This document shows positions 28,345-36,784 of a stretch of DNA of 64,000 bases, in pieces; position 1 is the stretch's first letter, and each line of letters starts with the position of its first letter. Below the pieces are notes generated by a model. The model searched no databases. It was not told the DNA's origin and saw only the letters and a program-made list of their open reading frames with translations. Both the position numbers and the translations under genes were made by a program. Source of the stretch: Candidatus Mediterraneibacter guildfordensis (GTDB lineage: Bacteria > Bacillota > Clostridia > Lachnospirales > Lachnospiraceae). Where the stretch lies: NCBI GenBank assembly GCA_019112735.1, contig DXIS01000004.1, positions 30,970-94,969 of the forward strand, given 5' to 3'.

Positions 28345-28361
28345 TCCGCACCACAGCTATA

Positions 28362-28943
28362 ATGCTTATGAACCATCCGTTTTCTTATGAGATCATTTAC
28401 AGCAGCCGCCGCACCATCGCCGTCCAGGTCACCCGCGACGGCAGGGTGGTCGTGCGCGCCCCGCGCCGCTGCAGCCGGGCTTATATCGAGGGCTTTATTT
28501 CTAAAAATGAAGCCTGGGTCCTGAAACATCTGGAAAAAGCCCGGGAACAGGAAGAAGCGCGAAAAGCATCCGCGCCGCCGGAACACCCGCCTCTGTCCGC
28601 ACAGGACCGGGCCCGGTATATCCGGCTGGCCCGGGACATCTTCACCCGGAAGGCAGAATATTACGCACGCATCATGGGCGTCTCCTACGGGCGCATCTCC
28701 ATCCGGGAGCAGAAGACCCGCTGGGGCAGCTGCAGCAGCAAAGGCAACTTAAACTTCAACTGGCGGCTCATCCTCGCCCCGGAGGAAGTGCTGGATTATG
28801 TGGTCGTCCACGAGCTGGCGCACCGCCGGGAGATGAACCACTCCAAAGCATTTTATTCCATCGTGGAATCCGTTCTTCCGGACTATAAGGAACCGAAAAA
28901 ATGGCTGCGCGACAAAGGGCAGACACTCTGGGACATCATCTGA
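28362..28943 (+). CDS. YgjP-like zinc metallopeptidase (DUF45)
   Basis: 193 residues. C-terminal gluzincin-type motif VVHELAHRREMNHSKAFY contains HExxH-like HELAH and a downstream His; RWGSCSSKGNLNFNWRLILAP is the other family signature. The N-terminal 70 residues carry the usual basic beta region (AVQVTRDGRVVVRAP). No clear ribosome binding site precedes the ATG at 28362 or 28368; the gene begins 17 bp after the deacetylase and may depend on coupling. Confidence 0.85.
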   Translation: MLMNHPFSYEIIYSSRRTIAVQVTRDGRVVVRAPRRCSRAYIEGFISKNEAWVLKHLEKAREQEEARKASAPPEHPPLSAQDRARYIRLARDIFTRKAEYYARIMGVSYGRISIREQKTRWGSCSSKGNLNFNWRLILAPEEVLDYVVVHELAHRREMNHSKAFYSIVESVLPDYKEPKKWLRDKGQTLWDII

Positions 28944-28947
28944 ATCC

Positions 28948-28969
28948 CAGGGCGTCTGCCCTGTTTTTT
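28948..28969 (+). terminator. Intrinsic terminator after the YgjP-like gene
   Basis: CAGGGC-GTCT-GCCCTG followed by six T, directly after the stop codon. Confidence 0.85.
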
Positions 28970-29004
28970 CTCTCAAAGGATCCTGGCATCAGTGTATACT
29001 GACG

Positions 29005-29613
29005 CTAGAGAACTCCAAGTTTCCGCAGCGTCCGGTACACCCTCGATACAGGCAGACCGACCACATTATAGTAATCGCCCTCGATCCGGTCGATATGCGC
29101 CGCAAATCGTCCCTGGATGCCGTAAGCGCCCGCCTTATCGAGCGGATCTTTCGTCTCCACATACGCGCGGATCTCTTCTTCCGTCATCTCATTCACATAC
29201 ACGGCCGTTCCCACCGGATAATTATAGACATGCTTTTCTCCGTTTTCATCATAGTCAAGGACCGCGACTCCGGTATAGACATCGTGCCGGCGCCCCTGCA
29301 GGCCGGTCAGCATCCGCACCGCATCCGCTTCGTCCGCCGGTTTTCCCAGGATCTTCCCGTCCTGCACAACGATCGTATCCGCACCAATGACAACGGTGCT
29401 TTTTACAGCCCCCGCAGGATTTTCTTCCGCCAGCTCCTCCGCCACATTTTCCGCTTTCATCAGCGCCAGTTCTTTTACGATCTCTTCCGGCACGTTGCTG
29501 TGATAAACTTCTTCTTTATTACTTACCCTGACTTCAAACTCCGCCCCGATCTGCGCCAGCAGTTCTCTCCGGCGCGGAGAAGCCGAGCCGAGGATAATGG
29601 TCTTCTCTGTCAT
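29005..29613 (-). CDS. maf: Maf family nucleoside triphosphate pyrophosphatase
   Basis: 202 residues. N-terminal motif ILGSASPRRRELLAQIG and the central GADTIVVQDGKILGKPADEADAVRML and GRRHDVYTGVAVLD are diagnostic of Maf/YhdE proteins, which hydrolyse non-canonical NTPs and dTTP/UTP; some inhibit septum formation. Starts 19 bp after the M20 amidohydrolase and probably shares its transcript. RBS AAAGGCGG. Confidence 0.93.
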   Translation of the reverse strand: MTEKTIILGSASPRRRELLAQIGAEFEVRVSNKEEVYHSNVPEEIVKELALMKAENVAEELAEENPAGAVKSTVVIGADTIVVQDGKILGKPADEADAVRMLTGLQGRRHDVYTGVAVLDYDENGEKHVYNYPVGTAVYVNEMTEEEIRAYVETKDPLDKAGAYGIQGRFAAHIDRIEGDYYNVVGLPVSRVYRTLRKLGVL

Positions 29614-29632
29614 ATCTGTTTTCCGCCTTTCT

Positions 29633-30913
29633 TTATTCCTGTCCGCGGAATTCCCGCCATGCCCGACTAAGAAACTCCGGTTCTTTCACCAGCCGGTACG
29701 CCCCGGCCGCCATGCATTCAGCCGCATAGACCATGCCCTTCCGTCCGATGCTCATCCCGGCCTGCGCCGTCGCCGCCCAGTGATGGAGGGGCGTTCCCTT
29801 GCACATGGCCGCTGCACTCAGCATGATGGTGGGCACCGTGTGGCTCACATCCGACACGTCCGTCCCGATGGCCAGCGGGACGGGCTGATCTTCCAGCGGC
29901 TCAAGCCCGGTAAAATATTCTCCTTTATTGTCAAATCCGGCTTCCGCCGAGATCTCCGCCGCAAATTCCAGTTCTTCGGCCGTGTAGGCGGGCGCCGGGA
30001 TCTTCGTCATCTCATCATAGAAAAGCTCCGCCAGCACACGGTTCACTTTCATTTCCTTATTGCAGGTGACCCGTTCGATCTCCACCCGCGTCCCGGTCAT
30101 CAGCGCCGCGCCCCTCGCGCAGTCATCCACCCGCGCCGAGGCGTCCGCCGTCCGCTCCCACTTATTGGACCGGATAAAATAATTGGTGGACGCAAAAGCC
30201 GGCACGATATTGGCCGGACCGTCTGTATTCGTGTAAGTATAATGCATCCGGACGTCATCCGTCACATGTTCCCGGAGATAATTGACGCCCACGTTCATCA
30301 GCTCCGCCGCATCCAGGGCGCTCCGTCCCGCCTCCGGGTGCTTCGACGCGTGGGCCGCTGTGCCGTAGAACTTATAGTTTTTAATATCCTGGGCCTGCCA
30401 GATGTCATAGCTCACCCGGTTGCGATCAAAGGGATGCCATGTGACCGCCACAGACAGATCGTTAAAAATACCCTGTTCGTTCATCCGGATCTTCCCGACC
30501 ACGGTTTCTTCCGCCGGACAGCCATACACCCGGACCGTCCCCGGCAGATGTTCCGCCTCCATCCGATCTTTCAGCGCACAGGCCGCCCCTGCGCAGGCCG
30601 CGCCCAGCAGATTATGGCCGCAACCGTGGCCCGGCTCGCCGTCCTGCCTTTGCTCCGGCACACACTCCTGCCCCAGCCCCGGCAGGGCGTCGTACTCCGC
30701 CAGAAAACCAATGACCGGTCCTCCGCCGCTTACCGTCCACTCGGCCAGAAATGCGGTCTCAAATCCCGCCAGCCCCCGGGTGATCTGAAACCCTTCTTTC
30801 TCCAGAAAGTCCGCCAGCGCCCCGGATGACTTGTATTCGTTTAGCGACAGCTCCGGATGCCGGAAAATATAATCTGATACAGCTGTCATTTCATTTATGA
30901 TCGCTTCCCTCAT
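29633..30913 (-). CDS. M20 family amidohydrolase (AbgB-like)
   Basis: About 426 residues. Peptidase M20D-type hydrolase: VIGFLAEYDALPGLGQ, PGHGCGHNLLGAA and GCPAEETVVGK supply metal and catalytic residues; the lid domain follows with AHASKHPEAGRSALDAAELM, and TDVSDVSHTVPTI near residue 375 is typical of AbgB (p-aminobenzoyl-glutamate utilisation subunit B). The natural substrate is unknown. ATG 30913 is preferred over an in-frame ATG at 30949. Confidence 0.85.
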   Translation of the reverse strand: MREAIINEMTAVSDYIFRHPELSLNEYKSSGALADFLEKEGFQITRGLAGFETAFLAEWTVSGGGPVIGFLAEYDALPGLGQECVPEQRQDGEPGHGCGHNLLGAACAGAACALKDRMEAEHLPGTVRVYGCPAEETVVGKIRMNEQGIFNDLSVAVTWHPFDRNRVSYDIWQAQDIKNYKFYGTAAHASKHPEAGRSALDAAELMNVGVNYLREHVTDDVRMHYTYTNTDGPANIVPAFASTNYFIRSNKWERTADASARVDDCARGAALMTGTRVEIERVTCNKEMKVNRVLAELFYDEMTKIPAPAYTAEELEFAAEISAEAGFDNKGEYFTGLEPLEDQPVPLAIGTDVSDVSHTVPTIMLSAAAMCKGTPLHHWAATAQAGMSIGRKGMVYAAECMAAGAYRLVKEPEFLSRAWREFRGQE

Positions 30914-31012
30914 GATTCCACTTCTTTCTATGAAAAATAAAAACATCATTAAGATTTTATCACTATTTTTGAGATTTGCAATTTGATTTTATATTCTATT
31001 TCATTATAAAAA

Positions 31013-31052
31013 TGTGGTTTTGTGTGGTTTTTTATTTTGTTTGTTGTGGTTT
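31013..31052 (+). promoter_or_regulatory. Three phased TGTGGTTT repeats upstream of the dehydratase promoter
   Basis: TGTGGTTT occurs at 31013-31020, 31023-31030 and 31045-31052, with start-to-start distances of 10 and 22 bp, about one and two helical turns. They lie 26 bp or more upstream of the -35 box. They could be activator sites. The surrounding 30914-31077 is T-rich and holds no gene; I see no cobalamin riboswitch. Confidence 0.45.
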
Positions 31053-31077
31053 TTTGCCGTTTTTTATTATTATTCTG

Positions 31078-31106
31078 TTGCCATTTCCCTGTGATTATAG
31101 TATAAT
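31078..31106 (+). promoter_or_regulatory. Promoter of the dehydratase operon
   Basis: -35 TTGCCA (31078-31083), 17-bp spacer, -10 TATAAT (31101-31106). The transcript would have a leader of about 115 nt before pduC. Confidence 0.75.
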
Positions 31107-31226
31107 CAGTATTAGAAATGCCCGTTTGCGTATATTTAGCAGACGGATCTGCGAAAACACCAATATATGGGGTGCCGTGCTCCTACATCTTGTATGCGCG
31201 GCTCATACCGCAAGGAGAGAAAGACT

Positions 31227-32891
31227 ATGAAACGTTCAAAACGAATCGAAGCACTGGATGCCCGTCCGGTCAATCTGGACGGCTACATCAACGAATGGCC
31301 GGAGATGGGCTTTATCGCGATGAACAGTCCCTACGACCCGAAGCCTTCCGTAAAGGTTGAGGACGGCAGGATCGTGGAACTGGACGGAAAGACCCGCGAT
31401 GAGTTCGACTTCATCGACCAGTTCATCGCCGACTACGCGATCAACGTGGACCGGGCAGCCGCATCCATGGCGGTTCCGTCCCTGGAGATCGCGCGGAAGA
31501 TCGTGGACATCCACGTATCAAGAAAGGAGATCCTGGATCTTGTAGCCGGCATCACACCGGCCAAGATGGCGGAAGTCCTGAACCAGCTTAATGTCGTAGA
31601 GCTGATGATGGGCATGCAGAAAATGCGCGCCAGAAAAGTCCCGGGCAACCAGGCGCATATCACGAACCTGAAGGACGACCCGGTACAGATTGCCGCAGAC
31701 GCCGCCGAAGGCGCACTGAGGGGATTCTCCGAGGAAGAGACGACCATGGGTGTGGCAAGATACGCGCCCTTAAGCTCCATGGCCCTTCTGATCGGCTCCC
31801 AGACCGGACGTCCGGGTGTGCTCACCCAGTGTTCCGCGGAGGAAGCCACAGAACTTGAACTGGGCATCCGCGGCCTGACCACTTATGCTGAAACCCTTTC
31901 CGTATACGGAACAGAAAAAGTATTTATCGACGGAGATGATACGCCGTACTCCAAGGCATTCCTGAACTCCGCCTACGCATCCCGCGGCCTGAAGGTACGC
32001 TTCAGTTCCGGTTCGGGATCCGAGGCCCTGATGGGAAGCAGTGAGAAGAAGTCCCTGCTCTATCTGGAATGCCGCTGCCTGTACGTGACAAAGGGCGCCG
32101 GAAGCCAGGGTACCCAGAACGGCTCCGTAAGCTGCATCGGCGTGACCGGCTCCGTTCCTGCCGGCATCCGCGAAGTGCTCTCAGAGAACCTTGTTGCAGC
32201 GCTCCTCGGCCTGGAATGTGCTTCTTCCAACGACCAGAGCTTCTCCAACTCGGACATGAGACGCACCGCAAGGACGATGCTCGAATTCCTTCCGGGAACC
32301 GATTTCATTTTCTCCGGATATGCGGCTGAACCCAATTACGATAATATGTTTGCCGGATCGAACTTCGATGCGGAAGACTTTGACGATTACAATGTACTGC
32401 AGAGAGACATGCAGGTGGACGGCGGCCTGAAGCCCGTTTCGGAAGAGGACGTCATCCGCGTGAGAAATAAAGCGGCCCGCGCTGTCCAGGCTGTATTCCG
32501 CAACCTGAACCTGGCGCCGGTATCGGACGAGCAGGTCGAAGCCGTGACCTATGCGCACGGCAGCAAGGATACGCTCCCCCGCGACGTTACGGCGGATCTG
32601 GCCGCCGCTGAAGATGTCCTTAAGAGAGGCATCACCGGCGTCGACGTTGTAAGAGCGCTCGCCGAGACCGGATTCGAAGACATTGCTGCGAGCGTACTCA
32701 ACATGCTGAAACAGCGTGTTGCAGGCGATTACATGCAGACAGCGGCGATCCTTGACCGCAACTTCCATGTACTGTCCGGCGTGAATACCCCGAACGACTA
32801 CATGGGGCCGGGCAGCGGCTACCGCGTGAGCGGCGAGCGCTGGGAAGAGATCAAGAACATCCCGCACATCATCAATCCGCAGGATATTTAA
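31227..32891 (+). CDS. pduC: B12-dependent diol/glycerol dehydratase large (alpha) subunit
   Basis: 554 residues, the same length as the Klebsiella enzyme. Catalytic TIM-barrel subunit that converts 1,2-propanediol to propanal or glycerol to 3-hydroxypropanal by adenosylcobalamin radical chemistry. Gln142, His144 and Glu171 (NQAHIT and [12 protein letters not shown]) align with the Klebsiella active-site Q141, H143 and E170. Start ATG 31227 follows AAGGAGAG; reading frame upstream is non-coding leader. First gene of pduCDEGH-O. Glycerol and propanediol specificity cannot be told apart from sequence alone. Confidence 0.95.
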   Translation: MKRSKRIEALDARPVNLDGYINEWPEMGFIAMNSPYDPKPSVKVEDGRIVELDGKTRDEFDFIDQFIADYAINVDRAAASMAVPSLEIARKIVDIHVSRKEILDLVAGITPAKMAEVLNQLNVVELMMGMQKMRARKVPGNQAHITNLKDDPVQIAADAAEGALRGFSEEETTMGVARYAPLSSMALLIGSQTGRPGVLTQCSAEEATELELGIRGLTTYAETLSVYGTEKVFIDGDDTPYSKAFLNSAYASRGLKVRFSSGSGSEALMGSSEKKSLLYLECRCLYVTKGAGSQGTQNGSVSCIGVTGSVPAGIREVLSENLVAALLGLECASSNDQSFSNSDMRRTARTMLEFLPGTDFIFSGYAAEPNYDNMFAGSNFDAEDFDDYNVLQRDMQVDGGLKPVSEEDVIRVRNKAARAVQAVFRNLNLAPVSDEQVEAVTYAHGSKDTLPRDVTADLAAAEDVLKRGITGVDVVRALAETGFEDIAASVLNMLKQRVAGDYMQTAAILDRNFHVLSGVNTPNDYMGPGSGYRVSGERWEEIKNIPHIINPQDI

Positions 32892-32910
32892 GGAAGGAGG
32901 AGTACATGTT

Positions 32911-33588
32911 ATGCAGATCAGCGAAGATTTAATAAGACAGATCACAAATGCAGTCGTAAGCCAGATGTCACAGAACGGACAGGGCACATCCTCCTCCGGT
33001 TCAAATAAAGCTCCTTCCATGGCCGGAAGGTCACGGATCAATGAGGAGAAGACTTCCTACAAAGATTACCCGCGCGCGAGAAAAGGCACGGACCCGAAGG
33101 AAGTCGTGATCGGCGTAGGCGCCGCATTCCAGAAAGAGATCACAAAGACCATCGGCGGGATCCCGCTGGATGACGTGCTGCGCAATGTCAAGGCGGGCAT
33201 CGAAGAGGAAGGCATGATCCCGAGGGTCGTTAAGATCCTGGATACCTCAGACGTCTGCTTCATGGCGCTGGAGGCTGCAAAGCTGTCCGGTTCCGGCATC
33301 GGCGTGGGCATTCAGTCCAAGGGAACGACGGTCATCCACCAGAGAGACCTCTACCCGCTCTCCAATCTGGAGCTGTTCCCGCAGGCGCCGCTCATGACGC
33401 TGGAGACATACCGCCAGATCGGACAGAACGCTGCGAAATACGTAAAAGGCGAACAGGTTGTTCCGGTTCCCTGTACAAATGACCCGATGTCCAGACCGCG
33501 CTACCAGGTAAAAGCAGCGCTCATGCACATCGCGGAGACCGAACAGCTCGACCCGGAAGTCGGCGCTGTGGAATGGGAGGGAAAATAA
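32911..33588 (+). CDS. pduD: Diol/glycerol dehydratase medium (beta) subunit with N-terminal targeting-type helix
   Basis: 225 residues. The core from about residue 60 ([56 protein letters not shown]) is the cobalamin-binding beta subunit. The first 19 residues ([19 protein letters not shown]) form an amphipathic helix followed by a Ser/Gly/Ala-rich linker; this closely resembles the PduD N-terminus that directs enzymes into bacterial microcompartments (MEINEKLLRQIIEDVLSEM in Salmonella, from memory). No shell genes are near. RBS AAGGAGGAG, ATG 32911. Confidence 0.93.
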   Translation: MQISEDLIRQITNAVVSQMSQNGQGTSSSGSNKAPSMAGRSRINEEKTSYKDYPRARKGTDPKEVVIGVGAAFQKEITKTIGGIPLDDVLRNVKAGIEEEGMIPRVVKILDTSDVCFMALEAAKLSGSGIGVGIQSKGTTVIHQRDLYPLSNLELFPQAPLMTLETYRQIGQNAAKYVKGEQVVPVPCTNDPMSRPRYQVKAALMHIAETEQLDPEVGAVEWEGK

Positions 33589-33981
33589 ATGAGATATCCT
33601 TTTGCTGAATACGAAAAAGACGCGATCACATCCAAGACCGGTAAGAAATTCACAGACATCACACTGGAAGAAGTCATGAAAGGCCACATCGCGCCGGATG
33701 ACATCAAGATCTCCAAGGACATGCTCAAAGCCCAGGGCCAGGTGGCCAGAGAAGCGGGCAACGATCCCATGGAGAAGAATTTCGAGCGCGCCGCCGAGCT
33801 GGTGGACGTGCCGGATGACGTGATCCTGAAAATGTACGACAAACTGCGTCCCAACCGTTCCACCAAGCTGGAACTGGTCATGATGGCGCAGGAACTTCTT
33901 GAGAAATACAACGCAAAGAACTGCGCGCGCCTTGTCATGGAAGCCGCAGAAGTGTATGAGAAGAGAGGAATATTACTTTGA
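33589..33981 (+). CDS. pduE: Diol/glycerol dehydratase small (gamma) subunit
   Basis: 130 residues. All-helical small subunit: TLEEVMKGHIAPDDIKISKDMLKAQGQVAREAGND, then NFERAAELVDVPDDVILKMYDKLRPNRSTKLELV and NCARLVMEAAEVYEKRGIL. It is about 40 residues shorter than PduE of Salmonella or Klebsiella because it lacks their N-terminal targeting-type extension; here only PduD has one. ATG follows GGGAGGG and comes directly after the pduD stop. The stop TGA overlaps the TTG start of the reactivase gene. Confidence 0.93.
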   Translation: MRYPFAEYEKDAITSKTGKKFTDITLEEVMKGHIAPDDIKISKDMLKAQGQVAREAGNDPMEKNFERAAELVDVPDDVILKMYDKLRPNRSTKLELVMMAQELLEKYNAKNCARLVMEAAEVYEKRGILL

Positions 33982-35792
33982 GTTATATCGCAGGAGTTGA
34001 CATCGGTAATTCTACAACTGAAGTCTGCGTCGGAGAAGTGACGGGCAAAGGCAACGTCACTTTTCTTTCAAGTGCGTCCTGCCCCACCACCGGCACGAAG
34101 GGCACCATCGAGAACGTCTATTCCGTAAAGAATGCGCTCCGCATGGCCATGAGCAAAATCGGGCGCGATACGTCCGACATCGACCTGGTCCGCCTCAATG
34201 AAGCCGCGCCGGTCATCGGCGACACCGCTATGGAGACGCTGACGGAGACGGTGATCACCGACTCTTCCATGATCGGCCACAATCCGTCCACTCCCGCAGG
34301 TGCAGGACAGGCCGTCGGGGAAACGCTGCTGATCGAGAATATTTCCCGGGCCGTACAGGGCACACCCTATATCCTGGCAGCATCTTCGGATCACAGCTAT
34401 GAGGAGGTAGCCGCTGTCGTCAACCAGCATGAAGAGCTGGACATCGTCGGGATCATCCTTCAGGCGGATGAGGCCGTTCTCGTTGAGAACCGCATCCACA
34501 GAGAGATCCCGATCATTGACGAGGTCCGCCGGATCGACCGTCTCCCGGACGGCGTTCCCGCAGCCATCGAAGTGGCGCTCCCGGGCCAGACGATCCGCAT
34601 GCTCTCCAATCCGTACGGCATCGCCACACTGCTCGGACTGAACGCGGAAGAGACGCGCACCATCACCCCGATCGCGAAGAGCCTGATCGGGAACCGCAGC
34701 GCGGTTGTACTGAAAACCCCCGGCGGCAATGTACACGAGAATGTACTGCCGGCCGGCGAGATCTATTTCTACGGCGACAGAAATGTCACCATCAGCCTGG
34801 ACGAAGGCGCCGACAAGATCATGGCGGCAGCCGGATCCGCAGGTGACATCCGCGACATCAGCGGACAGCCTGACACCAATGTCGGAAATATGCTCTCGCG
34901 CATCCGCACCGGTATGAGCGAGGTTGACAAAAGTTCCGAAGCGGACATCCGCATCACGGATATCCTGGCCGTCGACACCCTGGCTCCGGTCCTGATCTCA
35001 GGAGCCCTGGCAGGCGAGACCTGTCTGGAAAAAGCCGTGGGCATCGCAGCCATGGTCAAGACCCAGAAGCTCCCCATGCAGGAGATCGCTTCCCGGCTGA
35101 CCACCGAACTCGGGACTGAAGTAAAAGTCGCAGGCGTGGAAGCCGTGATGGCAAGCCTCGGCGCCCTGACAACGCCGGGAACCCAGCTTCCCCTGGCGAT
35201 TCTTGACATGGGCGGCGGTTCCACCGACGCGGCGATCATCAACCGTGAAGGCCAGGTCAAAATGACCCATCAGGCCGGCGCCGGCGAGCTGGTATCCATG
35301 CTGATCCAGACTGAACTGGGGCTGGGCGAACGCCGCATCGCCGAGGAGATCAAGAAATATCCCCTGGCGAAAGTGGAGAGTCTCTTCCACATGCGCATGG
35401 AGAACGGCCAGATGACATTCGTGGACGAATCCATTGATCCGCGTTTCTTCGGGCGCGTCGTCCTGCTCACCGAGCACGGACTGGTCCGCATCGAAGAGGA
35501 CATCCCGATGGAGAAGATCGTCCAGGTACGCCGCGAGGCAAAGCGCAAGGTCTTCGTGACCAACGCGTTCCGCGCGCTCCGCAAAGTGGCGCCGGACCAC
35601 AATCTGAAAAACATTTCCACCGTTGTACTCGTAGGCGGGTCGGCGGAGGACTTTGAGATACCGGAAATGCTCATGGAATCCTTTACGGATTACCGCATCG
35701 TCTGCGGGCGCGGCAACATCCGCGGAAGCGAAGGCCCGAGAAATGCGGTGGCAACCGGGCTTGTACTCTCCTACCTGGGAGAGATGCAGTAA
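33978..35792 (+). CDS. pduG: Dehydratase reactivase large subunit (DdrA/PduG)
   Basis: 604 residues. ATP-dependent chaperone-like factor that swaps damaged cobalamin out of the dehydratase. ASKHA fold: N-terminal SYIAGVDIGNSTTEVCVGEV, TETVITDSSMIGHNPSTPAG, central LAILDMGGGSTDAAIINREG and a late VVLVGGSAEDFEIPEML. The start is TTG at 33978, overlapping the pduE stop (TTGA); this gives exactly the family N-terminus, and GAGAGG lies upstream. No ATG fits. Confidence 0.93.
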   Translation: MSYIAGVDIGNSTTEVCVGEVTGKGNVTFLSSASCPTTGTKGTIENVYSVKNALRMAMSKIGRDTSDIDLVRLNEAAPVIGDTAMETLTETVITDSSMIGHNPSTPAGAGQAVGETLLIENISRAVQGTPYILAASSDHSYEEVAAVVNQHEELDIVGIILQADEAVLVENRIHREIPIIDEVRRIDRLPDGVPAAIEVALPGQTIRMLSNPYGIATLLGLNAEETRTITPIAKSLIGNRSAVVLKTPGGNVHENVLPAGEIYFYGDRNVTISLDEGADKIMAAAGSAGDIRDISGQPDTNVGNMLSRIRTGMSEVDKSSEADIRITDILAVDTLAPVLISGALAGETCLEKAVGIAAMVKTQKLPMQEIASRLTTELGTEVKVAGVEAVMASLGALTTPGTQLPLAILDMGGGSTDAAIINREGQVKMTHQAGAGELVSMLIQTELGLGERRIAEEIKKYPLAKVESLFHMRMENGQMTFVDESIDPRFFGRVVLLTEHGLVRIEEDIPMEKIVQVRREAKRKVFVTNAFRALRKVAPDHNLKNISTVVLVGGSAEDFEIPEMLMESFTDYRIVCGRGNIRGSEGPRNAVATGLVLSYLGEMQ

Positions 35793-35831
35793 GCGATGCC
35801 GCGTAAAACGCGGCAGACTGGAGGACTGACA

Positions 35832-36176
35832 TTGATCATCAAAAGACCTTCCATATTCATCTATACACACGAGGCAGATCCGACGGTCGTAAAAGACGTC
35901 TGCGCCGGGATCGAGGAAGAAGGCATCTTCTATGATGTCACCGAGATGCCGGACACCTGTATGGAGAAGCTGGCCTACAAAGCCGCGCGGGACTCCATGC
36001 TGGGATCGGGCGTGGGCATCTACGGCACCGCCGTATGCCTGAAGATGCGCGGACTGGAGAAAGGCCGCAATATCGAGAGCTACCTTGAACCCACCCGGGC
36101 GCAGTGCCGCTGCGTGGGCTCCAACAGCGCACGGGCGATCAAGAAACTGCCCTTTAAGGAGGAATACCGGATATGA
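35832..36176 (+). CDS. pduH: Dehydratase reactivase small subunit (DdrB/PduH)
   Basis: 114 residues. Partner of PduG in dehydratase reactivation; its fold resembles the dehydratase beta subunit. Family features: CAGIEEEGIFYDV near the start, LGSGVGIYGTAVCLK, and a terminal SNSARAIKKLPFKEEYR that matches the N-N-A-R-L-V-K-x-x-P-F pattern of DdrB. Start TTG at 35832 lies 7 nt behind GGAGG; an in-frame ATG at 35796 has no such site. The end overlaps the next gene by 4 bp (ATGA). Confidence 0.85.
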   Translation: MIIKRPSIFIYTHEADPTVVKDVCAGIEEEGIFYDVTEMPDTCMEKLAYKAARDSMLGSGVGIYGTAVCLKMRGLEKGRNIESYLEPTRAQCRCVGSNSARAIKKLPFKEEYRI

Positions 36177-36733
36177 ACATCTATACAAAGAACGGGGACA
36201 GAGGAACCACCTCTCTCATGAACGGCATCAGCGTTTCCAAGGCGGACGACCGGATCGAGCTGGTGGGCACCATTGATGAACTGAACAGCTTCATCGGTCT
36301 GGCAAAAGTCCTGGCTGACGCCTCCCTGAAGGAAAGCCTGGCGCATATCCAGCGGAACCTGATGCTGATCATGGCCGGCGTTGCCGATCCGCGGAATATG
36401 GACTACCGCTTCTCACAGGACGAGACAAAAGCGCTGGAAGAAGAGATCGACCGGATCGAGAACTCCTTCCCCCGCATCAAGGACTTCGTCCTCTACGGCG
36501 GATGCGAACTGTCCGCCCGCCTGGACGTGGCAAGAGCCGTGACCAGACGCGCAGAACGGCGTTTCCGGAAAGTAGAACAGAACTACGGTGCGGACGCCAA
36601 AGCGGTCCAGTATATCAACCGCCTCTCCGACTACCTGTACATGTGCGCACGGTATGCGGATTACAAGGTTGAGAACGGGAAAACAGACGGGATAAAAGAC
36701 AAAGTCGTAAAGAATATCCTGGGGAATATGTAG
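36173..36733 (+). CDS. pduO: PduO-type ATP:cob(I)alamin adenosyltransferase
   Basis: 186 residues. Attaches the adenosyl group to cob(I)alamin, making the coenzyme for the dehydratase. N-terminal MNIYTKNGDRGTTSLMNGISVSKADDRIELVGTIDELNSFIG contains the phosphate-binding loop; FVLYGGCELSARLDVARAVTRRAERR provides the cofactor and ATP contacts; NRLSDYLYMCARYAD follows. It lacks the C-terminal heme-binding domain of Salmonella PduO. Overlaps pduH by 4 bp and ends the operon. Confidence 0.95.
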   Translation: MNIYTKNGDRGTTSLMNGISVSKADDRIELVGTIDELNSFIGLAKVLADASLKESLAHIQRNLMLIMAGVADPRNMDYRFSQDETKALEEEIDRIENSFPRIKDFVLYGGCELSARLDVARAVTRRAERRFRKVEQNYGADAKAVQYINRLSDYLYMCARYADYKVENGKTDGIKDKVVKNILGNM

Positions 36734-36746
36734 AAATGAATTATAT

Positions 36747-36784
36747 AAAACGGTGCAGTCTCAAAAGAAGCTGCACCGTTTTTT
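36747..36784. terminator. Bidirectional terminator between pduO and the MutS-like gene
   Basis: Perfect 12-bp stem (36747-36758 with 36771-36782) with A and T runs at its ends. Confidence 0.88.

Noticed and set aside
30914..31226. Cobalamin riboswitch in front of the B12-dependent dehydratase
   Set aside because: Looked for because the enzyme needs B12; the conserved B12-box and core elements are not present in this short T-rich leader.
30976..31230. Open frame in the dehydratase leader
   Set aside because: Phe/Ile-rich translation of a T-rich promoter region; no ribosome binding site; overlaps the promoter.
34998..36188. 396-codon minus frame opposite pduG/pduH
   Set aside because: Shadow of conserved dehydratase reactivase genes; no ribosome binding site or domain.
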